Positions 11,561 through 23,610 are shown, numbered from the stretch's first letter. The stretch: DNA of 64,000 bases from Heterohyrax brucei (GCA_028571685.1 CM053166.1:58738111-58802110); one strand, 5' to 3'. The notes: a model not told the origin generated them from the sequence alone. Translations and numbers: made by a program.

Positions 11561-12056
11561 TGTCTCTGCTACGACAATACTATTCATCTTCATTTTTTCC
11601 ATGCACAATACTAATTACTAAGATGTCTTTTAAAATAAAAAAACTGCCATTAATATGTATTTGAGACAAAAACTTCTGCTTATCAGTCATCAATTGTGTG
11701 TCAAAAAATTAAAATCTTAAAGCTTGTTTTTCTAGCCATTATATATTTGTATACCTAGTGAAAGTTCTATTTAATACCTGGACAATAATCCAGTACAAAC
11801 TCATACAGGTTGAATAGATGGGGGGGAAAAAAAAGAATCAAACTAGAGAATCTTACCTTTACTAATTTTGCTCCTGGCCCAGGAAATGCATAAAGACCAT
11901 CATAAGATAAACTTTGGGAAAAGCTTCCAATTACAGTTTGGATATACATAGGTGTGATGTGTAGAATGTCTTTATCCTTAATAAACCATGCAAATTATCT
12001 AAGGAGCAGCAATTAACTGTTTCAATTTTTTTTTTTTTCTGGTCTTAAAACATTTC
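11561..12056. other. Unassigned intronic sequence
   Basis: AT-rich, with a G-run/A-run at 11821-11834 and a T-run at 12029-12040. No gene seen. Confidence 0.4.
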
Positions 12057-12232
12057 AAGACACATGTATTTAGTTGGGAGGACAGGACATGCATGGAGCA
12101 GAGCGGAAGAGTGTGCTGTCACCGGGCAGGGAGAGCAGTGGGAGCTGCATGTAGGTGGGCATGCAAATTTATATGGGACTGTACATTTTCAATCATAATA
12201 AAAAAAGTAAAAAAAAATATATTTAAAAAAGG
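12057..12232 (+). mobile_element. L1 3' terminal fragment
   Basis: Shares 'gacatgcatggagcagag' and 'cagggagagcagtgggagct' with the L1 3' ends at 57257-57340 and, in reverse, 61170-61330. Ends in AATAAA-like and A-rich sequence. Confidence 0.8.
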
Positions 12233-12324
12233 AAAAACACAATATAATAAGCTTCTAAGTATCTATCATCCAAACTGAACAGGTATTAATGTTTTAGCTT
12301 TATTTTCTTAAGTCTCTTTATATG

Positions 12325-12472
12325 TAAACCCTGATGGTAGGTTGGTTTAACAGCTATGGTTGCTAACTGAAAGGTTGGCAGTTTGGATACATCAGGTGCT
12401 CTTTGGGGACCCTATGGGGCAGTTCTATTCTGTCCTGGAGCATTGCTATGAGTCAGAATCAATGCAACTTTA
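12325..12472 (+). repeat. AfroSINE (short form)
   Basis: Head AAACCCTGATGGTAGGTTGG; tail ATGAGTCAGAATC. Moderately diverged. Confidence 0.88.
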
Positions 12473-12479
12473 AAAAAAA

Positions 12480-13200
12480 TACTTATAATTAAAAATATTA
12501 CATCTACTAAAGCCCACCTCACATCTTTGTCTTCCCCAAGGCAGCCTCTTTCCTGAAGTTAGTGTATGTCATTTCATTAGTCTATTTTTGGACTTTTACA
12601 AACATATGGATGCATAAACAATATGTACCACTTTTTGCTTTTAAATTTTACAGCAATAGTGTCTGTCTTAGTATTACATTGTGGTTATATCTTAGTTATC
12701 ACATTAGCGAAAAAATTAATTTTTTCATTTATATGATGTTTATCTATATTGATGCCTGTAGGTATCATTCATTCATTTTCACACCAGCTCACGTTTCCAT
12801 TTCTCTCAACAATAGGCACTCAGGTCGTTTCCACTTTTTCAGTATGAGAAACCATGCTTAAGTGAAAGCTGTGTATACTCTGTGCACACAGAGCTTCTCT
12901 ATGGTTGAAATAGTACAGATGTTTGGGTGTGAAAGTATGCCCACCTTAGATCTGTCTCAGCTTTGACAAATTACTTTCTAATGTGATTTTACCACGAAGA
13001 TATGTGTTCCTGTTTGTCCACATTGACAGCAATCTTTTTTTTTTTTTTTTACCAACACCTAGTTATACTGGATTTACTAATTCTTGTCAATCTGTTTGGT
13101 GAGAAATGGTATCACACTGCGGTTTTAATTCACATGTCGCTGATAACTATCAATGCTAAATGGAGCATCTTCTCACGTGTTTTTTGCTGATTCAAGGTTC
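12480..13200 (-). mobile_element. Old L1, antisense 3' part
   Basis: Reverse L1-type order: 'aacatatggatgcataaaca', 'gaaatggtatcacactgcgg', then 'cacatgtcgctgataactat'. Diverged, no frame. A T-run interrupts at 13036-13050. Confidence 0.6.
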
Positions 13201-13621
13201 TTACTGGGTGAACGGCCTGTTCATATCTATACCCTCTCCCCTTTCTGTTACAAATAGTAGATATTAGCCTAAATGAGGTGTCTCCTGAGAACATGGAAGT
13301 GGAAATGTTTATGGAATACAGATTCAGATTACAAAGTAGAAACACAAAGAGATAGAAAGTCTCCTAGGCTAGGAGAAGACCAGATTAAATGTATCACTAA
13401 CACATATAAAGAACTGATCATTCATTAAGTGTGGAAAAACGAGAGAAAGAAAAAAAAAGGGGTGCTAGGAAAACGTTGGTATTGCCTATCCTAGCGCAGT
13501 TCAGAGAAGTCGTGGCCAATGGATCTGCAGTATTACGATCCCACTGGTAAGGCCATGGCTAGGGTTATGGTGGGGTTGGATCCAACAGAATTCATTTTCT
13601 GGCTCTTAGCCTAATGATACT
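13201..13621. other. Unassigned intronic sequence
   Basis: No recognised repeat or exon; an A-rich run occurs at about 13440-13460. Confidence 0.35.
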
Positions 13622-13842
13622 CAAACCAAAAAACCAAACTCATTGCCATCGAGTTGATTCCAACTCATAGTGACCCTACAGGACAGAGTCGAACTGCCCC
13701 ATAGGGTTTCCAAGGCTGTAAATCTTTATAAGAGCAGACTACCACATCCCACGGAGAGGCTGGTGGGTTCGAACCTATGATCCTTTGGTTAGCAGCTGAA
13801 TGCTTAACCACTGTGTTTTAACCACTGAACCATTAGGCTCTT
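13622..13842 (-). repeat. AfroSINE (long form)
   Basis: Well preserved: GTTGATTCCAACTCATAGTG, then a GGCTGTAAATCTTTATAAGA middle segment and GGTTCGAACC B-box-like motif. The head is duplicated in part (two AACCACTG blocks at 13806-13830). Confidence 0.93.
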
Positions 13843-13897
13843 CTCTAATGACATTAAATGCTATTAAATGATAAACTGGGAATAGTATAACAAAGGA

Positions 13898-14106
13898 GAA
13901 GGGTGGATGCCTAGTCAGACTGCCTAAATTCATTTTACGGCTGTCATCTACTATGTAACCTTGCACAAACTCTATTTCCTCTAGCGAGAAAACAGGGATA
14001 AGAGAGGTACATAACTCAGAGCTGTTAAGAGGATGAAATGAATTAATAAAAATGTAGGGCTTAAAACATTACCTAGCAAATCAGATGCTTTCAATATATG
14101 TTATTC
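13898..14106 (+). repeat. MIR
   Basis: Follows the MIR core order: 'atgtaaccttgcacaaactc', 'agaaaacagggataagagag', 'gttaagaggatgaaatgaat'. Confidence 0.65.
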
Positions 14107-14709
14107 AAATACCCAAATGCCAAGGGAAAGGCAAGATAAATACAAAAAAATGGAATATTTAGAAGTTGAGGTGAATGCTGAGGGTAACACCAGAACTGGA
14201 GCGATGTACAGTAGAAGTGGATTTGGATCAAACGAGGTAGGGGAACTAACTCAAAACATGGAATTTAACCTTTGCTCTCATGAATAACAACAAAGCCCAG
14301 GACAGGAGAGGTAACAAACCCATTCTATTTTATGTAAGTCAGAACTATACTCTGAAAGTTGAACACAGAGAAGAGTCAGGGCATCTGACACGATATCAGA
14401 AGGACAGATTAAAAAAATGAGCTTATTTAACTTTCTTAAAGGAGACTTAAAAGATATTATAGCAAAAAATGTGTGCGTGTGTGTGTGTCTGTGTGTCTGT
14501 GTGTGTGTGTGTCCTTAGAGGCAAGCAGAAAGAATCAGCAAAAAATGGGAGCTGCAAGCAGCGTGCTCCACCAAATCGTAAGAGAGGTTTTCTAACAAGT
14601 ACAAATCTCAAATGGAAGAGAAAGGCAATGAGTTACTTGCTGATAGGACTGTTGCATTACTATATGGGTGCCCAGCAGTTTGGGTTGATCAAGAAGCATT
14701 TCAGTCATT
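14107..14709. repeat. Unassigned sequence with GT microsatellite
   Basis: An imperfect (GT)n run at about 14468-14513 interrupted by GTCT units. Otherwise no recognised element. Confidence 0.6.
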
Positions 14710-14715
14710 TAATAA

Positions 14716-14935
14716 AATTTAAGTTGATTCTGACTCACCCTATAGGAGCCTTGGTGCCGTGGTTAAACGATCAGCTAGTGACTGGAAGATCAGCAGTAGG
14801 AACCCACCGGCTGCTCCATGAGAGAAAGATGTGACAGTTTGCTTCCATCAGAAAGCAGCCTGGAAACCCTATGGGACAGTTCTACTCCGTCCTACAAGGT
14901 TGTTATGACTATGAGTTGCCCTTTGGGTCCCCCTA
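14716..14935 (+). repeat. AfroSINE (long form) with a short antisense SINE piece
   Basis: A full plus-strand SINE (14745-14935) with the long-form middle segment (GACAGTTTGCTTCCATCAGA). Directly before it, 14716-14744 looks like a minus-strand AfroSINE tail (AGTTGATTCTGACTCACCCT), giving a head-to-tail hybrid. Confidence 0.82.
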
Positions 14936-15562
14936 CTAAAAGCTTTGGGTTATACAAAACAGTCACGCCTTAAATATGAGTGGCAACCAGGGGCCACCTG
15001 TGATCATGTGCTGTGCTACATTAATGCGCTGAGGGCTACTTAGGAGTGTTTGTATGTTACTGGGGGGAGAGGGCTGGAGGTAGTGAGGAGGAGGCTCTTG
15101 TTGCATAGTCAGTGGTCCCCAAGTGATTTTTTGGAACCCTCTTTTGTAGTGAATTTGTCTAGTGTCTCTTGTCCAGCATATGGTAGGCATCTGATTGATA
15201 CATAAATTGATTAAACTACATCTAAAATAAGTCGACAGATTCTGGGAGCTTTGTGCTCTTTATGTTATGTTGCTCAGGCTTCTCGGCTTTCTTACTGATC
15301 TTTGATGTTCTGTGATTACTGCATTCTTTGTGAACACTGCATTCTGAAATGGGGGCATAACATCTTTATTGTAAACCTGGCTTAACAGCATGAATCAGAA
15401 ATGGTAATCACTCTAATTGATTATAGTTTCAAATTTTATCTGACATCAAATGTGTGGACCAAAATGTCTTGATGCCTTCAAGTAGTCCTGCTCACTTATC
15501 TGTTACAGGATCTTTGTAGATTACTACTATTTATTTTTTTTACATTTCTTGCCTTCTTGTGT
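14936..15562. other. Unassigned intronic sequence
   Basis: No recognised repeat or exon. Confidence 0.35.
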
Positions 15563-15737
15563 CCTGGAGCCCTGGTGGTGTAACAGTTAAGAGGTGGCTG
15601 TTAACCAAAAGGTCAGCAGTTCAAATCACCAGCTACTCCTTGGAAACCCTGTGAGGTAGTTCTACGCTCTCCTATATGGTCACTATGAGTAAGAATTGAC
15701 TTGATGGTAGTGGTGTGGTTGATTTTGGTTTTGTATC
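15563..15737 (+). repeat. AfroSINE (short form)
   Basis: Head GAGCCCTGGTGGTGTAACAG; tail GAATTGACTTGATGGTAGTG followed by a T/G-rich end. Confidence 0.93.
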
Positions 15738-16744
15738 CTGTCACATATTGGGATGTATGGACAATACATACATCATACAATACACCCCCCACCTCGGCTT
15801 CTTTTTTCCTTTTCGGTACTCGCAGCATTTTGTTCTCTTCCCTGATTTAGTATTGTCTCTTTGTTTTCCCTACTTTCTGTTTTAATTACCTTTCTCACAA
15901 TTTAGTGCTTTCTGCTCTGCATTCCCTGATGTATCAGAAGCAGAAACGCTTCATATCTATGTAGAAATTCAGTTTGTACTCAAGAAAAAAAAAGGCACTG
16001 TTTCCTTTATATTGAAAACAGCTCTTAGCTGGTTGCAAGAGAACTGATGAGGTTTTTGCATGCATGCTCATATTCAGTTCCCCTTTGTGGCCAGTGGGAC
16101 TTGAAAAACACTGGAACACAGGGTCAGCTCTTGGGGGGACGGATTATAGAGTTCCAAATATATGTGGCAAGCAGTGCAAAGAGTTAAGTAAATAGACGTG
16201 AGCCTCATGGTCTGGTAAGTAGACATTTGTGATCCTGAAAACAATCAAGCCCTTGAGTAACAGGGAATACACTTTAGCATGATGGTGACAAAAATCTACC
16301 AAAGGGGCAGGCTAGGTGAATCATCTTTCTACAGCATTTTAGGTCCTAGTGTTAGAGATGTTTATGAATTTATTCAGCTATCAACAACGAACAAACAAAC
16401 TACTGGGAAGAAGCAGAAACAGATTTTTCTTCTAGTTTCACTGAAAAGCTAGATTAACATTCTGGAAATGTATATTAAAAAAGAGAGCTTATTTACAGAG
16501 GATAAAACGCACAAAGGAAACATGGATTCATGATAGTTTTAACACACTTTTCATAGGAATAATCAAAACAAAATGACTATTCCAATTCCAAAGCAAGATA
16601 GAGTGAACATCCCTTTGAGAAATAAAATCTCCTTTTTGGCGGGGGGAATATAACTCAAGGAAAGTACTAATTCCTAAGGAATGAACCAATGTACTGCGTT
16701 TTGAGGGAAAAAAGTTATACCAATCTAGTTAGAACATTAAAAGA
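15738..16744. other. Unassigned intronic sequence
   Basis: No recognised repeat or exon in about 1 kb. Confidence 0.35.
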
Positions 16745-17355
16745 AATGTGGTAGATTAAAAACGGCCACAAATTCTTTGCAGTGCCTCTGATCTAGAGGT
16801 AGACTCCCCACCCCTTGAATATGGGCAGAAACCCTGGCAGCACAGTGGTTAAGTGTTACAGTTGCTAACCAAAAGGTCAGCAGTTCAAATCTGCCAAGCG
16901 GTCCTCCTAAAGGGTTCTTCACTATGAGTCAGAATCAACTTGAAGGCACTGGGCTTTGAATACGGGCTGAGATTATGACTTGCTTTAGCCAACAAAACGT
17001 GACAGATGTTGTACAACTTCTGAGGAAGGCTTCGAGAGATACTGTAGTGTCTAGTTTTGCCCTCTCGGAACTCTAAGACTACCATACTACATATAAGTAA
17101 GCCACGATGAAAGATCACATGGACAGAGAGATGCCCAGCTGTCCCAGTCATTCCAGCTCTCCAGACACGTGACTGAGGCCTTCTGGGACCATCTAGTCTT
17201 AGCTGAGTGACCAGATACCTAAGCTTCATGAATGATCCCAGGTGAGACTGGCAGAAGAACTGCCTAAGACACACTGCAGAATTATGAGCATCTTAATGGC
17301 AGTTGTTTTAAGCCACTAAGTTTGGGGGTGGTTTGGCATGCAGCAATAGATACGT
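16745..17355 (+). mobile_element. MLT1-like LTR, split by an AfroSINE
   Basis: The 3' end reads 'ttttaagccactaagtttgg' followed by 'gggtggtttgg' and 'gcagcaatagata', the usual end of MLT1-type MaLR LTRs. The SINE at 16827-16959 interrupts its 5' part. Confidence 0.7.
16827..16959 (+). repeat. AfroSINE (short form, internal deletion)
   Basis: GAAACCCTGGCAGCACAGTG head and ATGAGTCAGAATCAACTTGA tail, with the middle shortened. Inserted in the MLT1-like LTR. Confidence 0.92.
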
Positions 17356-17543
17356 TGTTGTTAGGTACCATGGAGTTGATTTTTGACTCAGAGTAAACCC
17401 ATGTGATAGAGTCAAACTGCCACAAACGGTTTTCTAGGCTGCAGTTGTAACGAGAGCAGATCACCAGGTCTTTCTCCCATGGAGCAAACAGATGTGTTCA
17501 AACCAGCAATGTTTCATTTAATAGCTGCATGCTTAACCAGCAA
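17354..17543 (-). repeat. AfroSINE (long form)
   Basis: Middle segment GGCTGCAGTTGTAACGAGAG and TCTTTCTCCCATGGAG are present. The head is eroded. Confidence 0.87.
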
Positions 17544-17553
17544 TAAATACATA

Positions 17554-17602
17554 AAAAAACCCAAACACACTACCATCGAGTAGATTCTGACTCATACGAG
17601 GT
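17554..17602 (-). repeat. AfroSINE 3' fragment
   Basis: ACCATCGAGTAGATTCTGAC plus the A/C-rich reversed tail. Confidence 0.7.
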
Positions 17603-17631
17603 ACATATAAATAAACAGAGAGTACGTGTAG

Positions 17632-17798
17632 CATGGAAACTCTGCTGGCATAGTGGTTAAGTGCTATGGCTGCCAACCCAAAAAGGTCAGCAGTCTGAAT
17701 CTACCAGGTGCTCCTTGGAAACTCTATGAGGCAGCTCTACTCTGTCCTATAGGGTCACTATGAATCAGAATTGACTCGATGGCAATAGTCTTTTTTGG
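17632..17798 (+). repeat. AfroSINE (short form)
   Basis: Nearly consensus: TGCTGGCATAGTGGTTAAGT, CCTATAGGGTCACTATGAAT. One of four SINE pieces within 450 bp. Confidence 0.95.
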
Positions 17799-17978
17799 AA
17801 TACGTAGCATACTTTCTAAAAAGGGGACAATTAATATAGTAAAAAGACAATATTTCCAATTATTTTACATAAAAGCTCTGTATGTGTTTGTGTGTCACAG
17901 AGATATTTATTTTTCAACCATTGCAAAGCAGAGAGTGGAGGGGTTACTGAAGATATAATAACAGCTTTATGTTGTCAC

Positions 17979-18148
17979 AAAAACCCTGGTGGCCTAGTGA
18001 ATAGGTATTAGAGCTGCTAACCAAAAGGTTGGAAGTTCAAATCCACCAGGCACTCCTTGGAAACGCTCCAGGGCAGTTCCACTTACAGGGTCACTATGAG
18101 TCTGTATCGACTGGATGGCAGTGGGTTTTGTTTGGGTTTTGGTTTTGC
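17979..18148 (+). repeat. AfroSINE (short form)
   Basis: ACCCTGGTGGCCTAGTGAAT head; tail GACTGGATGGCAGTGGGTTT, then a TTTTGG-rich end. Confidence 0.95.
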
Positions 18149-19589
18149 GTCATCAGAGTTAAAAAAAAAAAAAAGGAATACTCCCTTGACAGAGATAGAT
18201 GAATAATGAGACAACCAACAATGTGAGGGTCTCTTAAGATGAAGGGATCTGCACAGTTGTTAAGCATACAGGGAGGAAATGACCCACAGTAGAAGAAAAA
18301 CATGATCTCCTATACTTTTCTTCACAAGGCAAGGTAGAATATACTTTAACTTACATTTATTAATAGACATAATGTGTTGTTTTCATTACATACTTTTTAG
18401 TATTATTTTACTTTTAAAACTATACCCATGAATTACTATCACTAAAAAAAGTAGAAAACAATTCAAAAGATAATGGTAATAAACTTTAACATACGGGAGA
18501 CTTTCTTTTTACCACAATGATAATTGTAGTTGAGAATATTTTACACAGGTGACTCTTATGATTACTACTACAAAACAAAACAAAGCCCAAACCAAAACAA
18601 AACAATGAGACATATCCTAGTGAAGGCAGATGCATGCCACAGGGGTTCACTTTTCAAGGACAGAAATCCATTGTCCATACACTTTTATTGTATCTTCTCT
18701 AAAGCGATTTTCAGTTACTAAACTAAAGAAGTCTTCCATATTAACAGAAACTCCAGCCTTTCCATTGTGCTCAGTTTTTAGCTGGGAAACACTGCAACGC
18801 AGGCAGGGTATGCTGCAGCCTGTATTCGAAAGAGAGGTTTGAGGAGAGCTAGCAACACATTGCCCTCTGCTGGCCAAAGCCTCACCAAAGGAGAGAGCTG
18901 ATTCAAGACTTCCTGTGTTAAAAATTTAACAGTGGTTTCTCCTTTCCCATTTTCTCTACCAGGTATTTCTGGAGATACAGAACTCTAGAGAACTTATATT
19001 TTTCTGACTCAGACACTTTATCTGTAGGTTTATTACAACACACATTTTAGGCTGGTTTTAGATGGGGGAAAGGAAAGAAGAGGCAATGTGGAAACTATAC
19101 TCATATAGCACAATTTGAGAAATAACTAAATCACATATATGTACTTATCAATTACAAAGGGAAAAGGGCACCTTTACAATAGAAAGATCTCATATGCCTC
19201 TTGATGTGATGTAATGAGGATTTGTATCACCTCTATAGGATTCTTGCCCCAGATGTTCAACCTGAATTTAATCATAAGGAAACAATCAGACAAATCCAAC
19301 TGTGGGCTATTCTAACTGAAAAAATGGTGTGATCCTCAACTGGATTCTGGATAAACACACACACACACACATACACACAATATGACACATTAGAACTGGG
19401 ACAACGGGCAAAATTTGCTTATGAGCAATGTATTACATAACATTAATATTGTTGATTGTTTGGTTGTGATAATAGAATTGAGTTACCTGAGCCTAAAGGA
19501 TCACAAAGCTACAACTTATCTTCAGAGAGTTCAGCCAAAATTGTTTCCATACATACATTTTTGTACGTGCGTGTACACCTACAAATACA
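18149..19589. repeat. Unassigned sequence with CA microsatellite
   Basis: About 1.4 kb without a recognised element apart from a (CA)n run at 19355-19378. Overlapping open frames near 18530-18877 look like chance. Confidence 0.45.
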
Positions 19590-19640
19590 GTTTACCAAAA
19601 GCCATTGCTGTGGAGTCAGTTCTGACTCAGTACTGATCCT
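19590..19640 (-). repeat. AfroSINE 3' fragment
   Basis: CCATTGCTGTGGAGTCAGTT then CTGACTCAG. Confidence 0.6.
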
Positions 19641-19867
19641 ACAAGCATTAATATACGCTAGGTATTATTTGTACCCTCTCCCTAATTATTAGATTCTTTC
19701 TAGTCATTCATTTGCATTTGGCATGCTTTTAATTTTCCAATTAAGAGGACCAAATCCTCCCTATTCACCACTTCCTTCTCTCTTCTTGCAAACTTCTCTA
19801 AAAATCTTTCTACACTGTTATTTGCACTTCCTCACCTCACTTCTCAACTGTTCCTAACACTCCACAC

Positions 19868-19960
19868 AAACTGTTATCTGTGAATTTATTCCCACTCATA
19901 GTGAACCTGTATGATACAGTAGATCTTTAGAGGAGCAGACCTCTGGGCTCCTTCCCAGAA
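19868..19960 (-). repeat. AfroSINE, partial
   Basis: The 3' half (TTCCCACTCATAGTGAACCT) and part of the long-form middle (GGAGCAGACCTCTGGGCTCC). Cut by the next SINE. Confidence 0.75.
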
Positions 19961-19965
19961 ATTTA

Positions 19966-20122
19966 TTGCTGTTGTGTGCTACTGAGTCAATTCCAACCCA
20001 CAGCAAACCTATGGAGCAGAGTAGAACTGACCCATAGGGTTTCCAAGGAGCAACTGGTAGACTTGAACAGCTGGTCTTTTGATTAGCAGGTGTAGTTCTT
20101 AATCACTGTGCCACAAGGGCTT
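19966..20122 (-). repeat. AfroSINE (short form)
   Basis: CAATTCCAACCCACAGCAAA, then TTCCAAGGAGCAACTGGTAG, ending CTGTGCCACAAGGGC. Confidence 0.93.
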
Positions 20123-21587
20123 CAGAAATTACTCCTCGTAAAATCACCAATGTTCTTTTGTGTCATTAAATACAAGGGGAAATTGTCAGGACTCATTTTG
20201 ACCTCTAACACTGTTAACAGTTTCCTCTTTGAAACACTCGTTTTGGTTATTTTTTATGACTCTGATGTTCACTTTCACATCTCTGGTTTTTCCTTTTTAG
20301 TGTCCTTTGGTGGTTCATCTTCATGAACTAAATCTTTCAATGGTGGAATTGACCAAGGTTGAATCCTAAGCCCTCTTCTTGCTTTACATTCTCTCCTCAG
20401 AAGAGAGATCTCATTCAAGGGTGCAGCTTCCTTTTCTATCTTGACAGATGACTCAAATTTCTAGCAAATCTAGACCTCATCTCTGAGCTCCAGATACAAC
20501 TCTTGGATCTCTCAAAATAACTGAAATTCATCATCTCTGTCCCCTCTCCTCCATTCCCTGGATGGCCTATAATATTTATCATTACCCTTTCAGTTGCCAC
20601 AGCCAGTTTCCTCTTCTTCACCTCTTACATGCAACTCCTATCAATTTTATCACCTAAATATTTCTAATATGCCCTTCCATTTATACCACCATCATCTTAA
20701 TCTAAATTATCATGACTTCTTCCTAGACTACTGGAACAGCCTTCTAACATCCACGTCTACTCTGTTGCCTTTAGGTTCCAAGGAGTGGCCTCACAGTGAC
20801 TCTCTGTACACCGGAAGGCCGGAAGGAAATCTGCCTGGTCCTGCACCATCCAGACATCATTGTTATGCTTGAGCCCACTGCTGCAGCCACAATCACTGCA
20901 GTCTTCTTCACGCTCTTCTCCATAATGCAAAGTGATTGCTTTGACATTCAAAACAGAGCATCTCCCCTTCAATGGTTTTTTTGACTCCTGTCATAAATAT
21001 CCAGACTTTGAGCCTAATCTCCCTGCTTTATCTGGTACCCCTTTGTTCTCCCTCTAAGATTCCATACAACTGGCTTTCAAACTTTTAGTCCTCTGAATAT
21101 CTTCTTTTGTCTAGAATTTGCTATTTCCTGGCATAAATTACTCTTTCTGTAGCCCTCTAGACAAGACAGGTCTTCTCTGCCATAGTCCGTGTAATTTATG
21201 GAAGTTATCACTTTTCGTTATCATTTATTTGTGAAACAAACTGATTGATGGTGCTACTGCCACTAAAATGTAAGTTCCATGAAGGCAGGAAATGGGGTCA
21301 GTTTGCATGCCAGAATGTTTCCAGTAACACACTATCTGAATTTTCCCAACAAATTATCAATAAATACTTGTTGAATGCATGAATGGAAAAATGAAGGCAG
21401 ATCTGTACCAAGTACAAGAATTATAAAAATAAAAATGATGTCCTTATCTAGAAAAAATATATTATTGGGGACACACATAGATTGATAACTACATTATAGT
21501 GCAAAATACGTTATGGCAGAGCTGCAGGAATACAGAGGAAGGAATAAATTTTTCGGGAAATGGGGAGGAGGTTAGAAAGACAGTTGT

Positions 21588-21772
21588 TGCTTAAGAGTGT
21601 AAGCTTTGGAGGCAGACTTTCTAGGTTCAAATACAGGCTTTACCAGTTATTAACTGTGAGATCTGGGGCAAGTTCTTCACCTCTTTAAGACTCATTTTTC
21701 CTTATTTGTAAAATGAGGGTAATACCAGTGCCTACCTCATGGAGTTATGAGGATTAAATGATAACTCATGGA
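21588..21772 (+). repeat. MIR
   Basis: Good MIR: 'aagctttggaggcagacttt', 'aactgtgagatctggggcaa', 'tttgtaaaatgagggtaata', 'tatgaggattaaatga'. Confidence 0.85.
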
Positions 21773-22235
21773 AAGCCTGAAGAGAGGAAATGTTACTTTA
21801 TTTTGTCATTATGAAGAGCAAACAACAGACTTTTCTGAAATTACTATTTAAGAATCAGTTATAACCTTGCTAAAACCCAAGGTATTAGTTTTCTACCTCA
21901 GATAATGTTTAAGATATTTTCTCGTTCAAAAAATACAGGTTTGTGGCAAAACGTCAGGATTTACTAATTTAAAATTCTAGCTTGGGTCAAAAATATTTAA
22001 ACTTAAAATGTAAACTTGAGAGGAAAGGAGACTGTTACATGAATGACAGTTTCTAATCAACGTGAAAATCAACTCTCTGTGTCCTCTTTTGGAAAGAGAA
22101 ATAGCATTTGGCAGGAGTTAAATAAACTTCCAGATTGGAAACAAGTAGATAAATGAAAAACATTTTTTTGATCACTGGAAATAGTTGGTCACCTTAACCA
22201 AATCAATAAGCTAGATTCTGGTGTATGCGGGTCAG
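21773..22235. other. Unassigned intronic sequence
   Basis: No recognised repeat or exon. Confidence 0.35.
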
Positions 22236-22402
22236 TCTGAACTGGAGGTACGAAGATGGACTCTGAAAACAAGCTTGCCTGGGTTCAAATCCAGAGTCTA
22301 TAATATACCAGTTTTAAGAACATACTGAAGTCCTTTACCCTCTCTGTACTAAAATTTCCTCACCTACAAATAATAGGAAGAATAGTATCTATTTCAGAAG
22401 TA
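22236..22402 (+). repeat. MIR
   Basis: 'gatggactctgaaaacaagc', 'cctgggttcaaatccagagt', then 'tctctgtactaaaatttcct'. Confidence 0.8.
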
Positions 22403-22579
22403 TTCTGAAAATGACTTCAGTGCCTTTCATTTATTATAATTATTCTTACTAATTTTCTAAAAGTGGTTCTTACGAAAGCTTGTTACTTCAGTGTTTGGGG
22501 CTCTTAATAAAAGAAAACGAAAACGCACTTTTAACAGATACAGGAGCAAAGAGCTCTTAGGTAGGAGCAATCAAGATGC

Positions 22580-23610
22580 CTTTGTTTTCCAAAATAGCTG
22601 GGTTAAGTGGCCCCCAGCCAGGCAAACTAACTTCAGGAAGTGGTGGGAAAAGGGGGGTGGCTAATGCAGTCATGTACTTCCATTTGAAGGGGTCAATCAT
22701 AACTAGGCATTATGGCCCAAGTCATGCATATTCATTGAGATCCCAATAACTAGGGTACTTGGGCTCTTGAAGCGTTCTCTTCTGCGGCTTTCTGGATCTG
22801 TAAGAATACCCTTTTGTGGGAGAGGGTGCGATGTCCCTGGGGATAATGGGAGCTCTATGCCGGGACCTCTGCCTGACTTTGCCTGATGTGTTTCTTTGCT
22901 TGTGTCTTGTCTGGTTACAGTAAACAGAAACCTGGTGATGTGGTGGTTAAGAGATATGGCTGCTAACCAAACGATTAGTAGTTTTAATCCGCCAGGTGCT
23001 CCTTAGAAACCCTACGAGGCAGCTCAACTCTGGTCTATAGGATTGCTATGAGTCAGAATTGATTTGATGGCATTGCTTTTTTAACTGTATGTATAGATGA
23101 CAGTCTCTGAATGTTGTGAGCCCTTATAGAGAACTAACCAGCAATGGGTGAGCATGCGGTGGCAGGACAGAATCAATTTGTGTGGACCCAGCTCTGAGTG
23201 ACTGGGTGATACAGAAAGGCTGCACAGACAGGACAGCTGGAAGAACAGAGTTCTAGTTTGTGACTAGTCCTGAGGGACTGAAGAGTCAGAGAAAAGAAGG
23301 GCTTTACATGGAAGCGACTATCGATGAGGTCTGGAGATGATGTAGGAAGCAGAGGACCCGCGCATATTGCTAGCTGTAACTGGTTTCATGCTGATCCTTG
23401 CCATACGGTTAGTGATAACAAGGTGGGGCTTGCCCACCTTGTCTCTTTTGTGTACTGCCCTCAGCAGCAGTGCCATTCTCTCAGGCTCAGATACCCAGCT
23501 CTTCCTTGTCTTCCTTTGATGTCTGTCCGTCTCACTTTGCCTTGGATAAGAAGTGACAGCAAAGAGAGGACTTAATCTTAAATAGAACTTTATTCTGAAG
23601 TTCAAAAGAA
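22580..23610 (+). mobile_element. Possible LTR-derived sequence, split by an AfroSINE
   Basis: GC-richer than its surroundings, with a run of 'gacctctgcctgactttgcc' then 'tgtcttgtctggttacag' that looks like an LTR U5/end. I cannot name the family. The AfroSINE at 22928-23083 lies within it. Confidence 0.3.
22928..23083 (+). repeat. AfroSINE (short form)
   Basis: AAACCTGGTGATGTGGTGGT head; ATGAGTCAGAATTGATTTGA tail. Confidence 0.93.

Larger units (their letters stand above)
19690..21405 (+). mobile_element. L2 LINE with reverse-transcriptase remnant
   Basis: Follows L2 order on the plus strand. The ORF2 end (block near 20300-20500, where 'cctaagccctcttcttgctt' and 'gatgactcaaatttctagca' correspond to the conserved GPLLF and ADD regions) is followed by the L2 3' UTR ('ctactggaacagccttctaa', 'aatgtaagttccatgaaggc') and the terminus 'aataaatacttgttgaatgc'. 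All frames are broken. Two AfroSINEs (19868-20122) interrupt it. Confidence 0.72.

Noticed and set aside
14469-14834. 121-codon frame starting MCACVCVCVSV
   Set aside because: It is translated GT microsatellite followed by AfroSINE sequence.
20594-20984. Overlapping frames on both strands
   Set aside because: They are within L2 3' region sequence.
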